Positions 33,436 to 42,134 of a stretch of 64,000 nt of DNA are shown in pieces; positions within the stretch are counted from its first letter, which is position 1, and every line of letters starts with the position of its first letter. The translations under genes were made by a program, and so were the position numbers. The notes beneath the pieces are model-generated. The model searched no databases. It worked only from the letters and a program-made list of their open reading frames with translations, and was not told the DNA's origin. Source of the DNA: Roseicitreum antarcticum (GTDB lineage: Bacteria; Pseudomonadota; Alphaproteobacteria; Rhodobacterales; Rhodobacteraceae); NCBI RefSeq assembly GCF_014681765.1, contig NZ_CP061498.1:186001-250000 (forward strand), read 5' to 3'.

Positions 33436-35451
33436 TCAGACCTCCAGATCGGCCCGGCCCACGGCCCAGGTGGCGCGGCCCATGGCGGCGATCTCGGCGA
33501 TCTGGTCATCGGGCACGTCGACCTGCGCCATGCGCTGCAAGCCGTCATCGTGGAACAGATACAGCCGCGAGGCGAATTCGCCAAACAGCAGCGAGCCTTC
33601 GCCGAACCGTTCCCCATGCCCATGGGTCGACACGACGACGCCATTGCCCCAATCCTGCCCGCTGTCGTTGTTGGGGTTGAAGAAATACACCCGCATGTGA
33701 TCGTCGGGGTCCAGCCCGACGCGGATCAGCGTGATCGCGTGCCAGCCGATGAAGCCGCCATTTGCATCGGTCACCGCGATCCCGGCGGGCTGTGGGTGGA
33801 TCACCGGCTGGTTGCCGTTGAACATCGGGTGATAAGCCGCGTGGAAATTGCGCAAGAACCCCTCATAATCCTTCAGCGCGCCGGTGGCGACATCGACCGA
33901 GATGTGGAATTCCCGCCCGACCCACCAGCCGTGCAGTTCGGGGTTGATCCAGCGGTGGGGGTCCTCGCCCCGGCCCGCGCAGCGGCGGCCCAGTTCGGCA
34001 TAGGCCCGGTCCAGATGGGGCACCAGCAGCACCGACACCGGGTCGGCGTCCAGCGGCGTCAGCGTGGCAAGGCCCGGGGGCAGGGTGGAGGTGTCCAGCG
34101 GCGCCCCCTCGAAATGCATCAGCAGCCGGTCCCCGCGCGAGACCTGCGCGATCAGCCACAACAGGAAGTCGGGGTCGTTCAGCGCCCACATCGACAACGC
34201 GCGCGCCGATTGGCAGGTGGGGTTGTTGCCCTGACCGACGCCCAGCGGCTGCCCCAGCAGCAGCAGCACGCCCGCGATCAGATGCGTCTGGGCGGGCAAC
34301 GCGGTGCCGCAGGCGCTTTCAAGGGCGGTGCCGCACTCGGCGCTGAGTGGGGTTTCCAGCAGCCGCCAGAGCGAGGGTGCGATGGGCGGGGAATAGAGGA
34401 TGCCGCGTTCCAGCATCAGCGACAGGCCATAGACCGCTTGCGCGGTGCCGGGTTGGATCGCAGCATCAATCAGCGCGCGCACCAGCGCCTCATAACAGCG
34501 CAGCGCGTCAAGGCCGGTGCTGGACAGGCCCAGTGCCTCGGGCAGCATGCGGGGGTGACCGGCCTCCAGCGTCCAGCGCAGGAAGGCGGCGTGATAATCG
34601 GACACGAGGCCGGTGTCATGCATGGCGCGCGCCATGGCCAACGCCTCATCATGGACCATGCGCTGATCGGCGCGCGCGAGCCGGTCCAGATAGGCGGGGA
34701 TGCCCGGATCTTCGCGGCTGAGCATCGAGGGCCCGAAAAGCGCGCTGATCAGCCGGTCGGCCCCGAGATGTGCGGTCGGGCTGTGGGCATTGCCGCTGTT
34801 CAGCGCCAGCGCGATCTGCACCACCATGGATTTGACGTGGTCCACCTGGATCGGACGTTGCGCCATGATGCGCCAGATCTCGGCGATCAGATTGTCGAGG
34901 ATGCTTTCGGTCCCGACTTCGGCCATCAGGTAGCGCATCAGCCGGTCCACGGCAGGGGCCAGCGGCCCGCGCGCCCCGCGCTGCGCCTCATCGGCGGCTG
35001 TGCCCAGCAGGCGGTCGAGGTTCAGCGCCAGCACCTGAGTGAGGAATTGCCTTGCCTGATCGGGGGGCAGGGCTGGGTTGACGTGGCCGTCCTGCGCCAC
35101 CGTCAGGAAGCGCAGAAGGCTCAGCGCCTCCAGCGTGATGGTGGGCGGTTCGGCATAGGTCAGCGTGTGCTTGACCAGTCTGGGCAGCAGGTTGGCGGGC
35201 GCGTCCCAATCGGTGCCCGCAAAGATGCCCGCATCCGACAATGCACCGGCGCGGCGGCGCAGTTCGGGCAGCCCGTCGTCATGCGCGAGCACGCGGCACG
35301 CCGCGTCCAGCACCTGCATCGCATGGGCGTGCTTGCCGGTCCGCGATGCATCGTGCAGCGTCAGCGTCAGCGTCAGCCGGTCCAGCTGGTCGAGCAATAT
35401 CTTCAGGCCCCCCGCGCTGTCGGCGATCGTGTGCGCATCGGCATTTGTCAC
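33436..35451 (-). CDS. Large protein of unknown family with papain-like Gln-Cys-His-Asn residues
   Basis: A 671-residue protein I cannot place in a named family. The N-terminal 400 residues look helical and repeat-like, with no signal peptide or membrane span. The C-terminal part carries GVGQGNNPTCQSARALSMWA (Gln407, Cys413), GGFIGWHAITLI (His571) and VYFFNPNNDSGQDWG (Asn592). In papain-fold peptidases the oxyanion Gln stands six residues before the catalytic Cys, and His and Asn follow in that order with a nearby Trp, as here. I start at the GTG at 35451 behind AAGAGG; the frame is open upstream without a better site. Confidence 0.7.
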   Translation of the reverse strand: MTNADAHTIADSAGGLKILLDQLDRLTLTLTLHDASRTGKHAHAMQVLDAACRVLAHDDGLPELRRRAGALSDAGIFAGTDWDAPANLLPRLVKHTLTYAEPPTITLEALSLLRFLTVAQDGHVNPALPPDQARQFLTQVLALNLDRLLGTAADEAQRGARGPLAPAVDRLMRYLMAEVGTESILDNLIAEIWRIMAQRPIQVDHVKSMVVQIALALNSGNAHSPTAHLGADRLISALFGPSMLSREDPGIPAYLDRLARADQRMVHDEALAMARAMHDTGLVSDYHAAFLRWTLEAGHPRMLPEALGLSSTGLDALRCYEALVRALIDAAIQPGTAQAVYGLSLMLERGILYSPPIAPSLWRLLETPLSAECGTALESACGTALPAQTHLIAGVLLLLGQPLGVGQGNNPTCQSARALSMWALNDPDFLLWLIAQVSRGDRLLMHFEGAPLDTSTLPPGLATLTPLDADPVSVLLVPHLDRAYAELGRRCAGRGEDPHRWINPELHGWWVGREFHISVDVATGALKDYEGFLRNFHAAYHPMFNGNQPVIHPQPAGIAVTDANGGFIGWHAITLIRVGLDPDDHMRVYFFNPNNDSGQDWGNGVVVSTHGHGERFGEGSLLFGEFASRLYLFHDDGLQRMAQVDVPDDQIAEIAAMGRATWAVGRADLEV

Positions 35452-35680
35452 AACAAGGACCTCTTCTTCAAATGTTCGTCTTATTTTGTCCGCAACGCCC
35501 TGCGAATGCAAGCAGGGGCGCAGGGGCAGTGGGTGGGTTACCGCCGAACGCCACATCTGGTGGCACCTGGCGGTGAATGATGGCGGGGCGACGCGATTTG
35601 GCATCGCCCCCTGAAGGTACCGGCAGCCGTCAAGATATTGTGGCTGCCGCCCGGGACATCGCGCCCCCCGGGACGGGGTG

Positions 35681-36244
35681 TCAGAGGTAGCAGTCACGCC
35701 CTTCTTGCGCTTTCAGCAGGTCGCGCATTTCGACCGCGTCGTCGCCGAAGAAATGGGCCAGCCCCCAGTGCGTGCCGAAGGCGGTGCGTTTGGTCACCTT
35801 CTGCTCATGCGGCGGGTTGAGTGCGTGGACATCGAAGTACGGCTGACTTTCCGTCGCCTCGGGGATTTCCAGGTTGCTGACCACGCGGCGGCGCGGGTAG
35901 ACGCCGAAGCACCCGGCTTGACCTTTGGCATCCACGACCTCCTTAGGGAAGCAAGACCTCCTTGGGGAAGCACGACCTCCTTGGGGAAGAAGGTGTCGAG
36001 TTCCTCTTTCGTCGTCTTGGGGTCGAAGACCAGCACCATGGCCTGACAGGCGTTGAAGCCATAGGCGCGTTTCAGCGGTTCGAAGACATTGAATGAAGGG
36101 GATATCATGTTCTTTTGCATAGCTTTCGGCCCATGCGGGGGCGACGATCACATCGCGGCGGTCGAATCTTTCAAGCCCGTCAATGCAGCGCAAGCTCCAA
36201 CCCAAAATTGCGACATATCCTTTTTCTGAGTTCTTCTCAGTCAT
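35681..36244 (-). CDS. Small protein of unknown function with an internally frame-switched segment
   Basis: The 187-codon frame has conserved-looking ends (GYVAILGWSLRCIDGLERFD and TAFGTHWGLAHFFGDDAVEMRD), but the middle is better coding in another frame (36120-35940: NVFEPLKRAYGFNACQAMVLVFDPKTT). A one-base insertion near 36085-36095 leaves the frame and two extra 19-bp repeat copies restore it, since 1 plus 38 is 39. The repaired ancestor would read TFFPKEVVDAKGQAG. The N-terminus is faintly like the front domain of ATP-grasp proteins. Function unknown; possibly non-functional. Confidence 0.55.
   Translation of the reverse strand: MTEKNSEKGYVAILGWSLRCIDGLERFDRRDVIVAPAWAESYAKEHDIPFIQCLRTAETRLWLQRLSGHGAGLRPQDDERGTRHLLPQGGRASPRRSCFPKEVVDAKGQAGCFGVYPRRRVVSNLEIPEATESQPYFDVHALNPPHEQKVTKRTAFGTHWGLAHFFGDDAVEMRDLLKAQEGRDCYL
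35933..35989. repeat. Three tandem 19-bp units inside a damaged gene
   Basis: CACGACCTCCTTAGGGAAG, CAAGACCTCCTTGGGGAAG and CACGACCTCCTTGGGGAAG lie end to end. Removing two units joins the two good coding frames of the host gene. Confidence 0.92.
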
Positions 36245-36405
36245 GCTGTGTCCTGAATTCATGGGTACGCCTGACCTTAAACTATGTCATGGGTAATTCA
36301 ACCGAACCTTAAAAAGCAGGACAAAAGCGCGGTGATTCCGCGCCTGTCAGGCGTTAATTGCGTGGGGGGGCGCAAATGGGGTTTATTGCGGGACAAGCGG
36401 CGCAT

Positions 36406-37287
36406 TTACGGGGTTTGCCGGGCCTCGCGCAAGATGATGATGATGCCGCTGACCGCGATAATCGCGGCACCCAGCAGCGTCCAGATCACCGGGACATCGC
36501 CCCAGATCAGCCAGCCCAGCCCGGTTGCCCAGATCAGCGCGGTATAGTCGAAGGGCGCGACGATCGCTGCCGGGGCCAGCCGGAAAGCCTGCCCGATCAG
36601 CGTGATCCCCAGGCTGCCGAAGGCCGCGATGGCCACGAACATTCCCATGTCTTCCAGCCTTATCGGCGTCCAGTCGGCGAAAGCGAAGGGGGCGGCGTAG
36701 ATCAGCGGGAACACCATGACATAGAGCATCATCGTCCAGACCCGTTCGGCCCGTCCGATCCAGCGTGCGCTGATCATGAAGATCGCATACAAGAGCGCCG
36801 TGCCGATGGGCAGCAGCGATGCCATCTGGAACGTCGCGCCCCCGGGCCGCACGATGACCAGCACGCCCGCAAAACCCAGCAGTACTGCGGCCCAGCGCCG
36901 CCAGCCCACCTTTTCGCCCAGCAGCGGCACCGACAGCGCGGTGATGAAGATGGGGGCCGAGAAGACCAGCGCCGTCGCCTCGGCCAGCGGCAGGTAGATG
37001 AGCGACGTGAAATAGCTCCAGGCGGCGGCGACCATCACCAGGCCGCGCAGTGCGTGCAGACGCAGGTGGCCCGTGCGCAACGCCGCAGCGCCATAGATTG
37101 CATAGATCAGCGCGGCGATGACCGGCACCGCGATCAGATTGCGCAAAAAGATGATCTGGATTGGCGCGTAGCGTTCGGTCAGCAGTTTCGCCATGATGTC
37201 GTTGCCGATCAGAAAGGCCACGCCCGCGCAGATCGACAAGATGGCCAGCGGCGTTTCGCGTGCGTTCAGATGTACGGTGGTTTTCAT
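36406..37287 (-). CDS. EamA/DMT-family transporter
   Basis: 293 residues, ten membrane spans in two repeated EamA halves (ILSICAGVAFLIGNDIMAKLL near the start; GMFVAIAAFGSLGITLIGQAF in the second half), ending in a short charged tail. Members export metabolites such as amino acids or purines; no substrate can be read from the sequence. It is separate from the TetR gene to its right, which is on the other strand. Confidence 0.88.
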   Translation of the reverse strand: MKTTVHLNARETPLAILSICAGVAFLIGNDIMAKLLTERYAPIQIIFLRNLIAVPVIAALIYAIYGAAALRTGHLRLHALRGLVMVAAAWSYFTSLIYLPLAEATALVFSAPIFITALSVPLLGEKVGWRRWAAVLLGFAGVLVIVRPGGATFQMASLLPIGTALLYAIFMISARWIGRAERVWTMMLYVMVFPLIYAAPFAFADWTPIRLEDMGMFVAIAAFGSLGITLIGQAFRLAPAAIVAPFDYTALIWATGLGWLIWGDVPVIWTLLGAAIIAVSGIIIILREARQTP

Positions 37288-37565
37288 CCTGCCCTCCCTC
37301 CGGCGTGATCCTTAACAGGTGTGGTATCAAAGGCGGCTGGGGGAGAGAAGGGCGATGCGCCGCTTTATGTCGGTTCTGGCAGAGCACGCGGTCGCCGATG
37401 CCCGCGCGCTGAGATACGGGCCTTTGCGATCATGTCGCAGGGGGCAAGCGCTGCCCGGCGGTTCACTGGTTGAACTTTACCGCTATATCCGTGCTATATA
37501 TCGGCGCTTATTGTCAGGACCGCCTATGCACCGCATCCCCGCCCCCCGTCCAAGGTCGCCGCGCC

Positions 37566-38183
37566 ATGGCTAAACAGGGCTATCACCACGGAAATCTGCG
37601 GCAGGCGCTGGTTGAGGCCACGCTGGACCTGATCGCGGACAAGGGACCGCAGGGCTTTACCATGGCCGAGGCCGCGAAGCTGGCCGGCGTGTCCGCCGCC
37701 GCGCCCTACCGGCATTTCGGCGGGCGCGAGGATCTGATTGCCGAACTGGCCTTGCAGGGGTTCGAGCTGTTCGCGGATCTGTTGGAATACGCGTATAATG
37801 GGGGCAAGCCGTCGCCCCTTGCCGCGTTCGAGACGGTGGGCCGGGCCTATTTGGCCTTTGCGCGCAAGCATCCGGGGCATTATGTGGCGATGTTCGAATC
37901 CGGGGTGTCGCCGGGGGCAACGCCAGATCTGGCGCAGGCCTCGGCGCGGGCGAATCGCGTGCTGACCCGCGCGGCCGAGGCGCTTTCGGCCCGCATCCCA
38001 CCCGAACGACGCCCGCCGCCCGCGATGTTTGCCGCGCATGTCAGCGCGCTGAGCCACGGGATTGTCGAGCTTTATGCCCGCGGCGCGCCGGGCGCGCGCA
38101 CGCCGTTCCCGCCCGAACAATTGCTGGAAACCGGCATCGGCATCTACCTGCGGGGCCTGGGATTTCTGGACGCCGACAGCTGA
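37566..38183 (+). CDS. TetR/AcrR-family transcriptional regulator
   Basis: 205 residues. The N-terminal HTH GFTMAEAAKLAGVSAAAPYRHFGGREDLI (split around residues 32-62) is the TetR signature; the C-terminal ligand domain resembles the WHG group of alphaproteobacterial TetR proteins. The ATG at 37566 starts MAKQGYHHGNLRQALVEA; the frame is open further up but those codons look non-coding. The divergent EamA gene may be its target, together with itself. Confidence 0.9.
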   Translation: MAKQGYHHGNLRQALVEATLDLIADKGPQGFTMAEAAKLAGVSAAAPYRHFGGREDLIAELALQGFELFADLLEYAYNGGKPSPLAAFETVGRAYLAFARKHPGHYVAMFESGVSPGATPDLAQASARANRVLTRAAEALSARIPPERRPPPAMFAAHVSALSHGIVELYARGAPGARTPFPPEQLLETGIGIYLRGLGFLDADS

Positions 38184-38312
38184 GGCGGCGGGGCCTGCGC
38201 GGAATTTCGCAAAAAACTGCGCCCCGGGCCTTGAATGGACAATAGGACTTGCCATCTATGTAAATGTGAATAACATTAACACTGACCGAGGCGCACAGAG
38301 GAGATACTGATC

Positions 38313-38723
38313 ATGGCGACTGCAACTGCTTTTTTATCCTGGCCCGCACGGGCTGAAAACTGGCTTGATTCCTATGGCAAGGGCGCGTGGATCGCCGCCA
38401 TGGTTCTGGGCTTCATCGTGTTCTGGCCGGTCGGCCTGGCACTTCTGGCATATATGATCTGGGGAAAGAAAATGTTTGGCAACAAATCGTGCAAGAATCG
38501 CAACCGCATGCCCACCGGGGCGCTGCGTGACAGTGGCAACGTGGCGTTCGAGGCCTACAAGGCCGAAACCCTCAAGCGGCTGGAAGACGAGCAATCGGCG
38601 TTCGACAGCTTCCTGGAGCGGCTGCGCGACGCCAAGGACAAGGCCGAGTTCGACACCTTCATGGACCAGAACAAGGGCCGCCGCGCGGCGGAAACCCAAA
38701 GCGATCAACCTGTTGCAGGGTGA
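38313..38723 (+). CDS. DUF2852 membrane protein
   Basis: 136 residues: one membrane span near the N-terminus (WIAAMVLGFIVFWPVGLALLAYMIWGKK split around 28-55) and a charged helical tail. It matches DUF2852, an alphaproteobacterial family without known function. It has GGAGATACTGATC before its ATG and a strong terminator after it, so it is a single-gene unit. Confidence 0.85.
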   Translation: MATATAFLSWPARAENWLDSYGKGAWIAAMVLGFIVFWPVGLALLAYMIWGKKMFGNKSCKNRNRMPTGALRDSGNVAFEAYKAETLKRLEDEQSAFDSFLERLRDAKDKAEFDTFMDQNKGRRAAETQSDQPVAG

Positions 38724-38770
38724 TCTTACGATTTGACGGGGGCAGGGCGCAGACCCGCGCCCGCCCCGAA

Positions 38771-38808
38771 CGCAAAACCCCGGCCATGTGCCGGGGTTTT
38801 GCGTATTT
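38771..38808 (+). terminator. Terminator after the DUF2852 gene
   Basis: Perfect 14-base-pair stem with arms 38771-38784 and 38790-38803 (CGCAAAACCCCGGC), five-base loop; A and T tracts inside the arms allow function in either direction. Confidence 0.88.
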
Positions 38809-38908
38809 ATGGTGTAATGGTCGGGGGCGGAAAGGGCGTTTAGAACCCTTTGGCCAGTATCTGCGCCACCCGATGCGGCCTCGATGCGCCCCCGATACGC
38901 CGGCGCCG

Positions 38909-39781
38909 CTACCCGCGCCCGCGCGATGCGAAGCGGGGCAGCATGGCAGAAAAGTCGCGGCCTGTGCCGTCTTCTTCCTCGACGAAACGCGCGTAAAGTG
39001 CTGTGGCGGCGGTGCCCAGCGGCGTGTCGGCATCGGCCCCTTCTGCCGCCTGTTGCGCCAGCCGCAGATCCTTCAGCATCAGGTCCGCAGCAAAGCCCGG
39101 TTTGTAGTCATTGTCGGCGGGCGATTGCGGCCCGATGCCCGGCGCGGGGCAATAGGCGTTCATCGACCAGCTGTAGCCAGAAGAAGTTGAGACGACATCG
39201 AACATCTTCTGGCGGTCCAGCCCCAGCTTGTCGGCCAGCGCGAATGCCTCGCAGGTGGCGATCATCGTCACGCCGAGGATCATGTTGTTGCATATCTTGG
39301 CAGCCTGTCCTGCGCCTGCATCGCCGCAATGCACCGCCTTTGCGCCCATCACGTCAAAAAGCGCGGCTGCGGTGGCAAAAGCCGCCGCGCTGCCGCCCAC
39401 CATGAAAGTCAGCGTGCCCGCCGTCGCCCCGCCGACGCCGCCCGATACCGGTGCATCCAACGCACCGATGCCTGCGGCCTGCGCCTGTTCCGCCACCGCG
39501 CGGGCGCTGTCCACATCGACGGTGGAGCAATCGCACAGCACCGCGCCCGCGCGCATCGCGGGGACAAGCTGCGCGGCCACGCTGCGCAAGATCGCGCCAT
39601 TGGGGAGCATGGTGATGACCACATCGGCATCGGTTGCAGCCGCTTCGGCGCTGCGGGCATCTTGTACGCCCGCAGGCATCGGGGCGTGCAGATCGAAGCC
39701 CGCCACCTCATGCCCTGCCGCTGCCAGATTGGCGGCCATTGGCCCGCCCATATTGCCCAGCCCGATAAATCCGATCTTCAT
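38909..39781 (-). CDS. mmsB: 3-hydroxyisobutyrate dehydrogenase
   Basis: A 290-residue NAD-dependent dehydrogenase of valine breakdown. N-terminal MKIGFIGLGNMGGPMAANLAAAGH is the Rossmann site; DAPVSGGVGGATAGTL binds substrate, and the catalytic Lys is in GQAAKICNNMILG. Last of three valine-pathway genes, about 80 bases after the hydrolase; that gap carries a short repeated AATGGCCGTTTTT word. Confidence 0.92.
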   Translation of the reverse strand: MKIGFIGLGNMGGPMAANLAAAGHEVAGFDLHAPMPAGVQDARSAEAAATDADVVITMLPNGAILRSVAAQLVPAMRAGAVLCDCSTVDVDSARAVAEQAQAAGIGALDAPVSGGVGGATAGTLTFMVGGSAAAFATAAALFDVMGAKAVHCGDAGAGQAAKICNNMILGVTMIATCEAFALADKLGLDRQKMFDVVSTSSGYSWSMNAYCPAPGIGPQSPADNDYKPGFAADLMLKDLRLAQQAAEGADADTPLGTAATALYARFVEEEDGTGRDFSAMLPRFASRGRG

Positions 39782-39861
39782 GGTTCCCCCCCCCATTATT
39801 ATTGTGGCCGTTTTTTCTAATGGCCGTTTTTGTAATGGCCGTGTGGCTTTGGCCGTTTGTG

Positions 39862-40893
39862 TCAGACCGTCAAGACCAGCTCATCGGGTCCCAACGGCGC
39901 CAGAACCGCATCAACTTCGGCCTCGGTCACATTATACGGTGCGCCGTGGCGCCAGCGCGGGCTGCGGTCTTTCTCGATGATCTGGGCGCGGATGCCTTCC
40001 AAGAGGTCGCCTTCCTTTACCAGCCGGTGCGTGGCGCGGTATTCCTGCCGCAGGGCTGCCGCCAGCGTGGTCGGCCGCGCGGTGATCATGGCGCGGGTCA
40101 GGCTGGTCGAGAGCGGGCTGTTGTGCTGCAATGCCTTGTGCGCGGTCACGGCCCAATCCTCGGCGTTGAGGTCCAGTTCGGCCATTACCTCGGTCACCGA
40201 GGCGGCGCTGAAGGCTGCATCCACCGTGCGGGCAATATCGCCCAGCTGCGCATGTGGCGGCACGGTCAGCCGGGCATAAAGCGCGTCCAGCCTGCCGGTT
40301 TCGCACAGCGCCGCTGTCACCCCGGGCCAGGCGATTTCGGGGATGAAATGATCGGCAAAGCCGCACCAGATCGCATCGCCCGGTCCCATGCGCGCGCCGG
40401 TCAGGCCCAGGTAAAGGCCCATCTGGCCCGGCGCGCGGGCCAGAAGGTAGGTGCCGCCCACATCGGGGATCAGGCCGATGGCGCATTCGGGCATGGAGAT
40501 GCGGGTGCTTTCGCCCACCACGCGGTGGCGCACGTGGCAGCCAAGCCCCACGCCGCCGCCCATAACGTACCCCTGCATCATCGAGACAATGGGTTTGGGA
40601 TAGGTCGAAAGGTAGAGGTTCAGCGCATATTCATCGCGCCAGAAGGCGCGTGCGGTGTCGAAATCCCCCGCGCTGCCCGCCGCATGGATCTGCGCGATGT
40701 CGCCGCCCGCGCAAAACGCGCGCGTGCCCACCGCATCCAGAATGACCAACGCCACGGCGTCATCGGTGACCCAGCGGTGCAGCGCGTCGCTGATCTGGGT
40801 GCAGATGTCATGTGTCAGCGCGTTCAGCGCCTGCGGTCGGTTCAGGGTGATCCGGCCTGCATGCCCTTCAACGCGAATGTCCACATCTGCCAT
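39862..40893 (-). CDS. 3-hydroxyisobutyryl-CoA hydrolase (enoyl-CoA hydratase fold)
   Basis: 343 residues with crotonase-fold motifs FCAGGDIAQIH (oxyanion hole) and MPECAIGLIPDVGGTYLL with the catalytic acid. Length and the long C-terminal part distinguish it from plain enoyl-CoA hydratases. It frees 3-hydroxyisobutyrate, the substrate of the following dehydrogenase. Its ATG overlaps the stop of the acyl-CoA dehydrogenase by one base. Confidence 0.88.
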   Translation of the reverse strand: MADVDIRVEGHAGRITLNRPQALNALTHDICTQISDALHRWVTDDAVALVILDAVGTRAFCAGGDIAQIHAAGSAGDFDTARAFWRDEYALNLYLSTYPKPIVSMMQGYVMGGGVGLGCHVRHRVVGESTRISMPECAIGLIPDVGGTYLLARAPGQMGLYLGLTGARMGPGDAIWCGFADHFIPEIAWPGVTAALCETGRLDALYARLTVPPHAQLGDIARTVDAAFSAASVTEVMAELDLNAEDWAVTAHKALQHNSPLSTSLTRAMITARPTTLAAALRQEYRATHRLVKEGDLLEGIRAQIIEKDRSPRWRHGAPYNVTEAEVDAVLAPLGPDELVLTV

Positions 40894-42044
40894 TAACTTC
40901 TTCCTCCGCCCGCAAGCATTTGTCGCGCCACGATCAGGCGCATGATTTCATTGGTCCCTTCCAGGATCTGGTGCACGCGCAGGTCGCGGACCAGTTTTTC
41001 GATCCCGTAATCGGCCAGATAGCCGTAACCGCCGTGCAGTTGCAGGCATTGATCGACACTGCGTGAGCCCGCCTCGGTCACGAATTTCTTTGCCATGGCG
41101 CAGGCCATCGTGGCATCGGGCGCACCATTGTCCAGCTTCCACGCCGCCTGATGCAAGAAGACGCGGGCGGCTTGCAGGTCGATCTGCATGTCGGCCAGCC
41201 GGAATTGCAGCGCCTGAAACTGGTCCAGCGGCTGCCCGAAGGCCTTGCGGTCCGCCATATAGGTCAGCGTCGCATCCAGACCCGCCTGCGCGCCGCCAAG
41301 GCTGCATGCGGCGATGTTGAGCCGCCCCCCGTCCAGCCCCGCCATGGCATAGCGAAAGCCCGCGCCTTCCTCGCCGATCAGATTTTCGCGCGCAACGTGG
41401 CAATCGTCAAGTTGGACCTGCCGCGTGGGTTGCGCGCGCCAGCCCATCTTGTCCTCCAGCCCGCCGAAGGACAGGCCGGGGGCGTCGGCATCCACCACCA
41501 AGGCGGAAACCCCGCGCGCGCCCTCGGCCCCGGTGCGGCACATCACGATATAGGTGTCGGAATAGCCCCCGCCCGAGATGAAGGCCTTGGTGCCGTTCAG
41601 CAAATACCCATCGGGGCCAGCCGCTGCGCGGGTCTTCAGCGCGGCCGCGTCCGAGCCTGATCCCGGTTCGGTCAGGCAATAGGACAGGATTTTCTCCATC
41701 GACAGGGCGGCGGGCAGGTAGCGCGCTTTCAGGTCATCGCTGCCGTAGCGGTCCAGCATCGCGGCACACATGTTGTGGATCGACAGGAACGCCGCGACCG
41801 AGGGGCAGGCCATCGACAGCGCCTCGAACACCAGGGTGGCATCCAGCCGCGACAGGCCAGAGCCGCCCGCATCCTCGGACACATAAAGCCCGCCAAAGCC
41901 CAGTTCGGCGAGCTTTGGCCACAGGTCGCGCGGGATGGTGCCCGCCACTTCCCACGCCCGCGCATGGGGGGCGATATGCTCCTGACCAAAGGCATGCGCC
42001 ATGTCAAAAATGGCAGTCTGTTCTTCGGTACGCGCAAAATCCAT
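40893..42044 (-). CDS. Acyl-CoA dehydrogenase, probable isobutyryl-CoA dehydrogenase
   Basis: 383 residues with the family signatures CLTEPGSGSDAAALKTRA (near 130) and QCLQLHGGYGYLADYGIEKLVRDLRV (near 340), with flavin-binding regions in between. First in the operon with the hydrolase and mmsB, so isobutyryl-CoA is the likely substrate. The start at 42044 (MDFARTEEQ) follows GGGGGGAGA; the upstream extension is not needed. Methylmalonate-semialdehyde dehydrogenase is not in the window. Confidence 0.88.
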   Translation of the reverse strand: MDFARTEEQTAIFDMAHAFGQEHIAPHARAWEVAGTIPRDLWPKLAELGFGGLYVSEDAGGSGLSRLDATLVFEALSMACPSVAAFLSIHNMCAAMLDRYGSDDLKARYLPAALSMEKILSYCLTEPGSGSDAAALKTRAAAGPDGYLLNGTKAFISGGGYSDTYIVMCRTGAEGARGVSALVVDADAPGLSFGGLEDKMGWRAQPTRQVQLDDCHVARENLIGEEGAGFRYAMAGLDGGRLNIAACSLGGAQAGLDATLTYMADRKAFGQPLDQFQALQFRLADMQIDLQAARVFLHQAAWKLDNGAPDATMACAMAKKFVTEAGSRSVDQCLQLHGGYGYLADYGIEKLVRDLRVHQILEGTNEIMRLIVARQMLAGGGRS

Positions 42045-42097
42045 GCCGTGTCTCCCCCCACGTTGCATTATCTGAACGTGTGTTTAATTCGGGATTC

Positions 42098-42114
42098 TTG
42101 CAAGAGTTTTGCAA
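42098..42114. promoter_or_regulatory. Paired TTGCAA sites in the promoter of the valine operon
   Basis: Two TTGCAA palindromes at 42098-42103 and 42109-42114, eleven bases apart, lie about 55 bases upstream of the acyl-CoA dehydrogenase start. One helical turn of spacing suggests a dimeric regulator. TTGC/GCAA words are known for short-chain fatty-acid XRE-type regulators of alphaproteobacteria, but no such gene lies nearby. Confidence 0.4.
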
Positions 42115-42134
42115 CGCTGCCCCGAATCCCACCG

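Noticed and set aside
33040-33644. Open frames across the 17-bp array
   Set aside because: They arise from repeats whose period is not a multiple of three and have Gly/Arg/Ala-rich nonsense products.
33550-35580. 676-codon plus-strand open frame
   Set aside because: Antisense to the 671-residue protein on the minus strand, which has motif-like residues and a ribosome binding site; the plus frame is Gln/Arg/His-rich noise.
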